This document shows, in pieces, positions 1 to 5,934 of a DNA stretch of 15,450 nt (position 1 is its first letter; every line of letters begins with the position of its first letter). The DNA comes from an uncultured Phocaeicola sp. Lineage in GTDB: Bacteria; Bacteroidota; Bacteroidia; Bacteroidales; Bacteroidaceae. The stretch lies in assembly GCA_958434805.1 (NCBI GenBank), contig CAUBDX010000043.1:1-15450 (forward strand), read 5' to 3'. The notes below the pieces were generated by a model. That model was given only the letters and a program-made list of their open reading frames with translations. It was not told the DNA's origin and did no database searches. The position numbers were made by a program, and so were the translations under genes.

Positions 1-167
1 ATCGTTCAAGCATATAAGCATTGTGTATGAATGACTTGCAAGAGGATATGGAATAAGCTATTCCGAGTCTCTTACATGCCGCTTTGGTCAAGTTGATAGC
101 TGCAAGCGACGCATTGAAGTTTATACCTTGTTGATAACTGTATACATCCTTTACTTCTTGTGATTTT
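1..167 (-). pseudogene. C-terminal remnant of a DDE-type (IS4-like) transposase, cut by the left window edge
   Basis: The minus strand is open in one frame from about base 181 to the left edge and has no start codon. The translation contains NFNASLAAINLTKAACKRLG and continues into SISSCKSFIHNAYMLER. This resembles the tail of IS4-type DDE transposases in Bacteroidetes, where an [F/H]FNASL-x-A-[I/V]NL-[A/T]K block follows the last catalytic region. The catalytic residues would lie upstream, but upstream on this strand is the end of the RloB-like gene, whose stop is at 168-170. Only the C-terminal part therefore survives and it cannot transpose. The junction with the RloB-like gene is abrupt, within about 15 bp. 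The family call rests on remembered motif resemblance. A different DDE family is possible, and whether the tail is complete lies outside the window. Confidence 0.5.
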
Positions 168-794
168 TTATATATACTTATTTAGCTCTGTTACCAGTTG
201 ATGTACAGTCGTAGATGATTCTTCCATTGCAGGATTGCCTTGTGAAGTTTCTTTAATAACGGCTGTCGCATTCTTGATGGCTTGTGGTTGAAGATGCAGA
301 AGCCTATTATATAGCTTGGTACCAAAGCCTTCAGCTTTAGAGTAAGTAAGGTCTGTAAGCTTTGTAAGCATATTGGCATAGCTGTTTCTGTGTATTGGTC
401 CACGATAGAGATTGAAATGCAACAGAAACCAATACTCAAATGCCTGGTTACTGTAGGCTACACGGAAACCGTTACGTTCAGCAAGAGCAATTGCTTGATT
501 GAAGTCGCTTGCTGGGAAATCATCCTTATCAAATACTACCCAACACTGGTCGTATATCCGTTTTTTCTTTATGTCAGTGTCACGTATACTGATGGTCTTG
601 TTTACCAGACTTATGGTGTTCATCCCCTGACCGACAGCCTTGATGGTTGCCGTAGTCATGCGGAATGCTCTAAAATAATCGGGCTCAGTGCACATCCCTT
701 CGCATACAATCAGAAAGGACTGTTTTACTACCCTTGTACCTTGTGGTCTTGACAAGCTACTTGTGCGGTGGTTCTTCTTTACGTTCTTTGCCAT
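168..794 (-). CDS. rloB: RloB/AbiLii-like protein with TOPRIM-like motifs, probable defence effector
   Basis: This 208-residue protein has the marks of the RloB family, which includes AbiLii of the two-gene AbiL abortive-infection system. After a basic N-terminus (residues 1-24) comes a strand ending in IVCEG-x3-TEPDYF, with Glu32 as the probable TOPRIM glutamate. An acidic motif WVVFDKDD (Asp89, Asp91, Asp92) follows, then SNQAFEYWFLLHF (115-127), which is highly characteristic of the family. The C-terminal NP...VHQLVTEL element (187-204) is also typical. TOPRIM effectors of related systems cut nucleic acid (AriB of PARIS cuts tRNA); such activity here is inference. The start lies 2 nt after the stop of the ATPase gene, so the two form one operon and translation is probably coupled. 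It ends against a transposase remnant. No terminator is visible. All key motifs are intact, so it looks functional. Confidence 0.85.
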   Translation of the reverse strand: MAKNVKKNHRTSSLSRPQGTRVVKQSFLIVCEGMCTEPDYFRAFRMTTATIKAVGQGMNTISLVNKTISIRDTDIKKKRIYDQCWVVFDKDDFPASDFNQAIALAERNGFRVAYSNQAFEYWFLLHFNLYRGPIHRNSYANMLTKLTDLTYSKAEGFGTKLYNRLLHLQPQAIKNATAVIKETSQGNPAMEESSTTVHQLVTELNKYI

Positions 795-796
795 CG

Positions 797-2011
797 TTAT
801 CCCTCCACATTAAAGAGTCTTTCCATTTCACCGATTATTGGTGTGGCTCCGTATTTTCCCAACAGATAGTCCTTCTCAAAAGGAGAGGTACTACGAACCT
901 TATATTCTGCAAGTGAGTAGGATGATGTGGCACCGAAGCCATCTTTCTGAGTAAACCAGATCTGATCCCTACGGAATAATCCGGCACTTAGCAAGAACGT
1001 GTCATGAGCAGTGAAGAGCAGTTGTGCTCCTTTGGGGTTAGTCTTTGCAGAGTTAAACAAAGCGATTATTTTGCAGACCAGTAGTGGGTGTAACTTTGAA
1101 TCAAGCTCATCTACTATAATACGTTTCCCGTTGTCAAGCGCGTCTATAATGGGATAGGACATGGAGAAATACTTGATGGTACCCTCAGACTCGTTTTTGT
1201 TGAACGTGAAAGAGACGCTGTTTGTTTCCTTGCCTTCATCGTCATATTGTTTGTGCTGGCTCACTAGTCGATTGTCTACTTTGGTAATTTCTTCAATCCC
1301 TAGGTCGGCATAACGTGCAAATTCAATGATACGCCGGCGCATCGTCTCGTCGTCGAGATGACGGATGGCCTGTTCCCATAGTTTGTCATCTTCTGAGCAA
1401 AACAATACTTGTGTGTCATTCAGCAAATGCATTATTTTAACGGCTTTAGGCTCGTTGAATTGCGCAATTGTAGAAAGCAGTAGCGCATTGCTTCTGACCA
1501 TCTTTTTGGTTACGATTTCCTGAATCAGTGGGCTTTTCTGATGAACCGAAGTGACTTCACCTTCACGATAAAATATTTCCAATTCCTTAGCTCGCTTCTT
1601 ACGCAGCCTTTGGTACAGCCATTCTGCCTTTACCTCTTTCCTGTTCACTTCAAATCCATAACGATAGATGTATTCTCCATCGGTAAATGTAGCTTCCATG
1701 GTAGTAGGTTCATTGATGGAGGTTGCATTCAGGTGAAAGTTTTCCACATTAATTGGTTCTCCGGCCTGACTGCCTTTGAACGAGTCTGTTATGAAACGTT
1801 TGTAGAAAGCCATTGCTTTCAGAACATTTGATTTACCCGATGCGTTTGCACCGAAAATAACAGCACTCCTAAGGAGGGAGATGCCTGTATTACCAAGCGG
1901 TAATATATCGTTCTCCTCGGACAAGGACTCTTTTAGGGGAGTTGCTACGAAAGAGATAGTCAACTCCTCTTTTATGGAAAGGAAATTGCTAACACAAAAT
2001 TCAATAATCAT
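797..2011 (-). CDS. AAA15/AbiLi-type ATPase (OLD-like, ABC-fold) paired with the RloB-like protein
   Basis: This 404-residue ATPase belongs to the AAA15 group of ABC-fold ATPases used as sensors in defence systems such as AbiL (AbiLi) and PARIS (AriA). The N-terminus MIIEFCVSNFLSIKEE matches the family's opening strand. Walker A is GANASGKS at residues 54-61. A helical and beta insert covers about 70-265. An ABC-signature-like ESEGT lies at 275-279. Walker B is RIIVDELD (297-304), with Asp301 and the catalytic Glu302, followed by SKLHP; the switch histidine lies in TAHD (His336). All ATPase residues are present, so the gene appears intact. There is no TOPRIM domain in this protein; that role falls to the next gene, 2 nt downstream. 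The start at 2011 lies just below a palindrome carrying a good TAnnTTTG box. Flanking mobile-element remnants suggest acquisition by transfer. The phage trigger cannot be read from sequence. Confidence 0.85.
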   Translation of the reverse strand: MIIEFCVSNFLSIKEELTISFVATPLKESLSEENDILPLGNTGISLLRSAVIFGANASGKSNVLKAMAFYKRFITDSFKGSQAGEPINVENFHLNATSINEPTTMEATFTDGEYIYRYGFEVNRKEVKAEWLYQRLRKKRAKELEIFYREGEVTSVHQKSPLIQEIVTKKMVRSNALLLSTIAQFNEPKAVKIMHLLNDTQVLFCSEDDKLWEQAIRHLDDETMRRRIIEFARYADLGIEEITKVDNRLVSQHKQYDDEGKETNSVSFTFNKNESEGTIKYFSMSYPIIDALDNGKRIIVDELDSKLHPLLVCKIIALFNSAKTNPKGAQLLFTAHDTFLLSAGLFRRDQIWFTQKDGFGATSSYSLAEYKVRSTSPFEKDYLLGKYGATPIIGEMERLFNVEG

Positions 2012-2017
2012 ATATTT

Positions 2018-2056
2018 AACTCGTATATTTGTTTGTTTTCTACAAATATACGAGTT
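2018..2056. repeat. Perfect 15-bp inverted repeat over the promoter of the ATPase/RloB operon
   Basis: The arms are AACTCGTATATTTGT at 2018-2032 and its exact reverse complement at 2042-2056, with a 9-nt spacer. Each arm holds a TATATTTG word, so the promoter-like box appears once on each strand, facing inward. On the minus strand the box in the right arm is well placed to drive the ATPase gene, whose start is 7 bp beyond the palindrome. Expected initiation about 7 nt past the box would fall near the spacer, so the element is more likely an operator for a dimeric regulator, or a DNA cruciform, than a full RNA hairpin. No regulator gene is seen nearby. Confidence 0.85.
2043..2050 (-). promoter_or_regulatory. 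Bacteroidales -7 box (TATATTTG) for the ATPase/RloB operon
   Basis: The minus strand reads TATATTTG, a full match to the Bacteroides sigma-ABfr -7 consensus TAnnTTTG. It lies about 31 bp upstream of the ATPase start codon, inside one arm of the 15-bp inverted repeat. The upstream -33 element is weak: a TTTTCGG lies roughly 20-26 bp further up. Binding of a factor to the palindrome would cover this box, which suggests repression or autoregulation. Confidence 0.6.
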
Positions 2057-2108
2057 ATCTTTCGTAATTCCGAAAAATAACTGAAATTAATGCTTTTCTA
2101 ATGATGGG

Positions 2109-2158
2109 TGAACTAAATCGGTTTACATTTAGTTTTCATTGAACTAAATAGCTTTACA
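2109..2158. repeat. Pair of 19-bp direct repeats with alternating inverted 8-bp words
   Basis: On the plus strand TGAACTAAATCGGTTTACA (2109-2127) and TGAACTAAATAGCTTTACA (2140-2158) match at 17 of 19 positions with a period of 31 bp. Within them the word AACTAAAT occurs at 2111-2118 and 2142-2149, and its reverse complement ATTTAGTT sits between at 2127-2134, so the three words alternate in orientation with spacers of 8 and 7 bp. The cluster lies where the recombinase homology stops. It may be recombinase binding sites, the end of a lost mobile element, or an operator. Its function is unknown. Confidence 0.7.
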
Positions 2159-2373
2159 GTAATTGTAGACTTAGGTGTTCCGGGGGCGAAATTGCGTTCT
2201 GTCCGAAGGTACAAATCATACTTGTCAATAAAGGAACGGTCCAGCGCAGAGAACGGGATATCGGAAAGTTTGTATTTTGCCTGCAAGAATCTTTCGATAT
2301 GGTTGTAGGCATTCCGGTGCGCCCTATACCGTCCTACACTGCGCCCTGCACGGCTTAACAGGTTGTGATACAT
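2113..2373 (-). pseudogene. Tyrosine-recombinase (integrase) fragment: core-binding domain only
   Basis: The 86-residue reading frame matches the SAM-like core-binding domain of Bacteroidetes tyrosine integrases. Recognisable segments are GRSVGRYRAHRNAYNHIERF, then KYKLSDIPFSALDRSFIDKY and YLRTERNFAPGT. Family members are usually about 400 residues. The N-terminal arm-binding region and the whole catalytic domain (R, H, R and Y residues) are absent. Homology ends after APGT, and the last 20 or so codons run through the direct-repeat cluster at 2109-2158 to a TAG stop. The first methionine is simply the first ATG in the surviving piece; the frame stays open for some codons upstream without clear homology. 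It cannot recombine DNA. It probably marks the edge of an old integrative element that brought in the ATPase/RloB cassette. Confidence 0.75.
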
Positions 2374-2380
2374 TTGTTTA

Positions 2381-2420
2381 ACCCTAAAAACGTGTAGGGT
2401 GCAGGCAATTTTTGCAAAAA
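2381..2420. repeat. Two small palindromes upstream of the integrase fragment
   Basis: ACCCTA (2381-2386) and TAGGGT (2395-2400) form a 6-bp inverted repeat with an 8-nt loop. Close by, TTTTTGCAAAAA (2409-2420) is a perfect 12-bp palindrome. Both lie just outside the homology of the recombinase fragment, in AT-rich DNA without a gene. They may be leftover att or excision-factor sites, or chance in AT-rich sequence. Confidence 0.4.
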
Positions 2421-2493
2421 CATTTTTTGTAGGAAGAAAAACGGGGCTTTTCTCAGATTGCTATTGAGTTATACCGATAGAAAGGTTGGTTCT

Positions 2494-2557
2494 TAGTAAC
2501 GACCGAGGCAAATCATAGTAACGACGAAGCCTTGTTGTTACTATGACTTAGCCTCGG
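2494..2557. repeat. 55-nt interrupted hairpin with internal direct repeats
   Basis: CCGAGGC (2503-2509) pairs with GCCTCGG (2551-2557), and TCATAGTAAC (2513-2522) pairs exactly with GTTACTATGA (2537-2546); a small internal loop (AAA opposite CTTA) separates the two stems. The inner loop can pair further through AACGAC and GTTGTT with one wobble. The left part also holds a direct repeat: TAGTAACGACCGAGGC (2494-2509) and TAGTAACGACGAAGCC (2516-2531), 13 of 16 identical. It lies 30-90 bp past the stop of the HAD gene. On the minus strand no U-tract follows it; on the plus strand a T7 run follows about 10 nt later. It may be a read-through terminator, a REP-like palindrome or an element end. Confidence 0.7.
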
Positions 2558-2586
2558 GATGCTTCTGTTTTTTTGAAAGTTTATTC

Positions 2587-3324
2587 TTATACAGCTGTAG
2601 CATTCAGTTGGTTGCGTAATTCTTCCCAGTGTTCGTTAAATGCCGGCATCGAAGGAAACAACAGATTGGCACCTTCATCAAGCAAGGCATGGTCGGGCAG
2701 CGGTCCGGTATTGACGGCAACCGTGAAAATTCCGGCAGCTACTCCGGCGCGTACACCAAGAGGAGCATTTTCAATGACAATCGCCTCGTTGGGCTGGATA
2801 CCGGCTTTTTCAAGTGCCATCAGATAAGGTTCCGGATTCGGTTTACCATATTTCACATCGAAGGCAGTCACCATCAGTTCACGTTTGAAAATGTCGGGGA
2901 AGTGATGGTTCAGCTTGTCAAGGAGCGACAATTGACCCGATCCGGTTACTACTATCGGAATCAAGCCTGCCTGTTTGATTTTAACGAGCACTTCGTAGGC
3001 TCCCGGCATACGTTCAGCTTTCGGGAGGCTGTTGAAAATATCACTTTTCGTTTGATAGATGCGCTTTACTTCTTCTTCATCGGCTTCGTATCCACGTTCG
3101 CGCAGGCTGACGATATTTACGGTGGCAGCTCCGGTACGACCTTCGTGCATATAAGCTTCCTCGCGGCTCAGTTCCATTCCATAGTGCTTCATGGCCTCGT
3201 GCCAGGCAGTTGCATGGTTTTTCATGGAGTCGAAAAGCACCCCGTCCATGTCAAAAAGTACGGCTTTTAGATTGATTCGGCTGTAACCGTGATTCTTGAG
3301 ATAATTGGTAATTGCTGTATTCAC
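2587..3324 (-). CDS. HAD-superfamily phosphatase / beta-phosphoglucomutase-like hydrolase
   Basis: This protein of 245 residues, counted from a GTG start at 3324, is a subfamily I HAD hydrolase of the beta-phosphoglucomutase/sugar-phosphatase type. Motif I is FDMDGVLFDS, with nucleophile Asp25 and general acid Asp27. A helical cap covers about 34-105. Motif II is VVTGSG (Thr127), motif III is the lysine in YGKPNPEPY (Lys161), and motif IV is VIENAPLGV (Glu185), where the usual second Asp is Asn. The exact substrate cannot be read; a hexose phosphate is plausible beside pgi. An ATG 33 nt upstream at 3357 is in frame, but it lies inside the pgi terminator hairpin and would add 11 unlike residues (MRLCFFITLYP). 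The GTG followed by NTAITNYLKNHGY is therefore preferred. It is transcribed after lysS, gpsA and pgi, beyond a terminator, so its expression may depend on read-through or an unseen promoter. Confidence 0.85.
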   Translation of the reverse strand: MNTAITNYLKNHGYSRINLKAVLFDMDGVLFDSMKNHATAWHEAMKHYGMELSREEAYMHEGRTGAATVNIVSLRERGYEADEEEVKRIYQTKSDIFNSLPKAERMPGAYEVLVKIKQAGLIPIVVTGSGQLSLLDKLNHHFPDIFKRELMVTAFDVKYGKPNPEPYLMALEKAGIQPNEAIVIENAPLGVRAGVAAGIFTVAVNTGPLPDHALLDEGANLLFPSMPAFNEHWEELRNQLNATAV

Positions 3325-3339
3325 TGGATATAGGGTTAT

Positions 3340-3402
3340 AAAAAAGCAGAGACGCAAGGAAATACAGAGGTTTGTATGCCTCTTTGCCCCGGTCTCTGCC
3401 TT
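3340..3402 (-). terminator. Rho-independent terminator after pgi, with a branched stem
   Basis: On the minus strand GCAGAGAC (from 3399 down to 3392) pairs with GTCTCTGC (3353 to 3346), and the stem can grow by three more pairs (one G-U) into the flanking bases. It is followed at once by six T residues. Inside the long loop AGAGG and CCTCT form a second 5-bp stem, giving a branched shape. It lies about 17 bp past the pgi stop and 15 bp before the GTG start of the HAD gene, so it should end pgi transcripts and may attenuate the HAD gene. Confidence 0.8.
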
Positions 3403-3418
3403 ATGGTTTGTTTTTACT

Positions 3419-4771
3419 TTATTTCAGTCTGGCCTGAATGGCTTCCGATTCTTTTTCGTATCCGGGCTTGTTCAGCAAAGCAAACATGTTTTTCTTGTAA
3501 GCTTCTACCCCCGGCTGGTTGAACGGATTTACCTCCAGCAGGTAGCCGCTGATACCGCAAGCTTTTTCAAAGAAGTAAATCAACTGTCCCAAGTAATATT
3601 CATTCAATACCGGAACGCTTACACGCATATTGGGAACACCTCCGTCAACGTGAGCTAACTGAGTTCCCAGTTCAGCCATCTTGTTGACTTCGTCTACGCG
3701 TTTTCCGGCAAGGAAGTTCAGTCCGTCCAAGTTTTCTTCGTCCGACGGAACATGCAGTTCGTGGTTCGGAGTTTCTACTGATACCACGGTTTCAAAGATG
3801 GTGCGTTCGCCTTCCTGAATCCACTGACCCATAGAATGCAGGTCGGTAGAGAAGTCTACTGAACTTGGATAGATACCCTTGTTGTCCTTACCTTCCGATT
3901 CGCCGTAAAGCTGTTTCCACCATTCCATGAAATAGTGCAGTTTCGGCTGATAGTTTACCAGAATTTCGATTTTCTTGCCGTTCTGGTAAAGCTCGTTACG
4001 CGTAGCGGCATAAAGAGCAGCCGGGTTTTCCATCATGTTGTCGCTGGCACATACTTTTTCCATTTCGCAAGCACCGGCAACCAGCTGGTCGATGTCGATT
4101 CCAGCCACGGCGATAGGAAGCAATCCTACCGGAGTAAGCACAGAGAAGCGTCCGCCCACATTGTCAGGAATGATGAATGATTTATATCCTTCTTTATCGG
4201 CAGTTACGCGGGCTGCTCCCTTTTTAGCATCGGTTACAGCTACGATGACTTTGCGTGCCATCTCTTTTCCGCGCTGGTCTTCACATTGTTTTTTCAGCAG
4301 ACGGAAAGCAAGTGCAGTTTCGGTGGTTGTACCTGATTTGGAAATATTGATTACACCAAATTTTTTATCTTTCAGGAATGAGGTCAATTCGGCAAGATAA
4401 TCTTCTCCGATATTATGTCCGGCAAAGATGATGGTGGGTTGTCCTTCTTTTTTCTCCTGTAACCAGAGGAAGCTGTTTGACATTGCTTCGATAACGGCGC
4501 GTGCTCCGAGGTAGCTACCTCCGATACCGGCTACAACCACCACTTCACAGTTATCGCGGAGTACTTGTGCGGTAGCTTTCAAGTCAGCCAGATGTTCTTT
4601 AGTGATAGAAGAAGGTAAGTGCAGCCATCCCAAGAAATCATTTCCCAAGCCTGTACCTTTTTCCAATGTTTCCATGCAAGCCTTTACCTTTGATTCGTAA
4701 GCGGCTATTTTTTCTTTAGAAATAAATCCTAAAGTTTTTTCGATGTTAAGACTAATGTTTGACATAACCAT
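3419..4771 (-). CDS. pgi: Glucose-6-phosphate isomerase
   Basis: This cytosolic enzyme interconverts glucose 6-phosphate and fructose 6-phosphate in glycolysis and gluconeogenesis. The 450-residue length is that of the short bacterial (Bacillus/Thermus-like) form, not the ~550-residue E. coli form. Visible motifs are [10 protein letters not shown] (82-91), the phosphate-binding SKSGTTTE (144-151), the first family signature [17 protein letters not shown] (203-219), GESEG with the catalytic-base region (290-294), a conserved His311 in DLHSMGQ, and [10 protein letters not shown] with the active-site Lys426. All catalytic residues appear intact. The start is ATG at 4771; ATG at 4765 ([10 protein letters not shown]) is equally plausible. 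The gene follows gpsA after 94 bp in which I see no TAnnTTTG box, so co-transcription with gpsA is likely. A strong terminator follows. Confidence 0.97.
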   Translation of the reverse strand: MVMSNISLNIEKTLGFISKEKIAAYESKVKACMETLEKGTGLGNDFLGWLHLPSSITKEHLADLKATAQVLRDNCEVVVVAGIGGSYLGARAVIEAMSNSFLWLQEKKEGQPTIIFAGHNIGEDYLAELTSFLKDKKFGVINISKSGTTTETALAFRLLKKQCEDQRGKEMARKVIVAVTDAKKGAARVTADKEGYKSFIIPDNVGGRFSVLTPVGLLPIAVAGIDIDQLVAGACEMEKVCASDNMMENPAALYAATRNELYQNGKKIEILVNYQPKLHYFMEWWKQLYGESEGKDNKGIYPSSVDFSTDLHSMGQWIQEGERTIFETVVSVETPNHELHVPSDEENLDGLNFLAGKRVDEVNKMAELGTQLAHVDGGVPNMRVSVPVLNEYYLGQLIYFFEKACGISGYLLEVNPFNQPGVEAYKKNMFALLNKPGYEKESEAIQARLK

Positions 4772-4865
4772 CTTGTTTTTTTAAGTTCATGATCCTGAGT
4801 AAACCTTGCCGAGCAGTGTATTTATTCAGGCTAACATGTTTGTCACTTATTATTTGTTTTTTATT

Positions 4866-5861
4866 TTATCTGAAAGAATCAGTCAGAAGTTTAATTTCAA
4901 TCATCGGTGATATCCGTTCATACAAGATATTATAGACAGCATCTACAATAGGCATATTGACATGCAAATGTTTATTCAACTCTTTGATGCATTTAGTTCC
5001 GTAATATCCTTCGGCTATCATTTCCATTTCTATCTGTGCGCTTTTTACAGAATATCCTTTTCCAATCATGGTTCCGAATACGCGGTTACGGCTGAAGTTA
5101 GAGTAGGAGGTGACCAGCAAATCGCCCAGATAAGCCGAATCGTTCGTACAGCGGTTCAGCGGGTGAACGGTATTCAGAAAGCGATTCATTTCCTGTAAGG
5201 CGTTTGATACAAGTACGGCCTGAAAGTTATCCCCATATTTAAGTCCGCTGCATATACCTGCCGCAATGGCGTATACGTTTTTGAGTACTGAGGCATATTC
5301 TATCCCTGCCACATCGGTATTGACCGATGTCTTAATATAATGTCCGGAGAGCTGGCGTGCAAATAATTTTGCTTTTTCTATGTCTTTACAGCCTACAGTC
5401 AAGTAGGAGAGACGCTCTAATGCAACTTCTTCTGCATGGCAAGGACCTGCTAAGACCGCGATATTTTCTTCGGGAACATCATATACTTTATGGAAATAGT
5501 CGGATACAATCAGGTTTTCATCAGGTACTATACCCTTGATAGCCGTGACGATGAACTTATCCTTTAGTTTTGTTTTTAGCTTTTTCAGGTGGGCTTTCAG
5601 ATAAGGAGAAGGAGTAACAAAAATCAGCGTGTCTGATTCTCTTACTATCTTGTTTATATCCGATGAAAAGTTAATACGCTTTATGTCAAAGCGTACACTT
5701 GTAAGGTAAGCCGGGTTATGTCCTAGCCGCTTGAAATCTTCAATACGGTCGTCTCGGCGCATATACCAGTTTATGGATTCTGCTTGGGATAATGCAATTT
5801 TAGCAATAGCCGTAGCCCAGCTTCCTCCACCCATAATTGCTATTTTACCGGGTAATTTCAT
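4866..5861 (-). CDS. gpsA: NAD(P)-dependent glycerol-3-phosphate dehydrogenase
   Basis: It reduces dihydroxyacetone phosphate to sn-glycerol 3-phosphate, the backbone for phospholipids, in the cytosol. Counted from ATG 5861 it has 331 residues, normal for GpsA. The N-terminal Rossmann motif is IAIMGGGSWATAIA (7-20). The family motifs TAIKGI (106-111, Lys109), AGPCHAEEVA (138-147), SVLKNVYAIAAGI with catalytic Lys194 (191-203), GDLLVTSYSNFSRNR (246-260) and MIAEG (281-285) are all present. The usual last Rossmann glycine is replaced by Ala (GGGSWA), which is common in this family. An upstream in-frame ATG at 5930 would add 23 residues encoded by the intergenic hairpin and lacking domain character, so it is rejected. 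The gene lies 72 bp after lysS with no separate promoter seen, so it is probably read from the lysS promoter. Confidence 0.95.
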   Translation of the reverse strand: MKLPGKIAIMGGGSWATAIAKIALSQAESINWYMRRDDRIEDFKRLGHNPAYLTSVRFDIKRINFSSDINKIVRESDTLIFVTPSPYLKAHLKKLKTKLKDKFIVTAIKGIVPDENLIVSDYFHKVYDVPEENIAVLAGPCHAEEVALERLSYLTVGCKDIEKAKLFARQLSGHYIKTSVNTDVAGIEYASVLKNVYAIAAGICSGLKYGDNFQAVLVSNALQEMNRFLNTVHPLNRCTNDSAYLGDLLVTSYSNFSRNRVFGTMIGKGYSVKSAQIEMEMIAEGYYGTKCIKELNKHLHVNMPIVDAVYNILYERISPMIEIKLLTDSFR

Positions 5862-5880
5862 GTTTCTTAAACTGAGAATT

Positions 5881-5934
5881 GAAAACTGAAAACCCGGAGC
5901 AGGGACGCTGCTCCGGTTTTCGGTATTCAATTTT
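5881..5934 (-). terminator. Hairpin between lysS and gpsA (partial terminator or processing site)
   Basis: On the plus strand GAAAACCCGGAGCAG (5888-5902) is complementary to CTGCTCCGGTTTTC (5908-5921) with one bulged base and a 5-nt loop. Flanking TTGAA/TTCAA words may extend the stem. On the minus strand the 3' side of the stem runs into GGGTTTTC and then mixed sequence, so the U-tract is short. It probably causes partial termination or protects the lysS mRNA end, rather than fully stopping transcription into gpsA. Confidence 0.55.

Noticed and set aside
2109..2158. Reading the two direct repeats as a minimal CRISPR array
   Set aside because: There are only two imperfect 19-bp units with a 12-bp gap, no leader and no cas genes; spacers of real arrays are about 30 bp or more.
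2503..2557. The 55-nt hairpin as a standard terminator of the HAD gene
   Set aside because: No U-tract follows the stem on the minus strand. Kept as a repeat/hairpin of unknown role.
2629..3270. Long plus-strand reading frame opposite the HAD gene
   Set aside because: It is the antisense shadow of a well-supported HAD hydrolase and has no recognisable motif.
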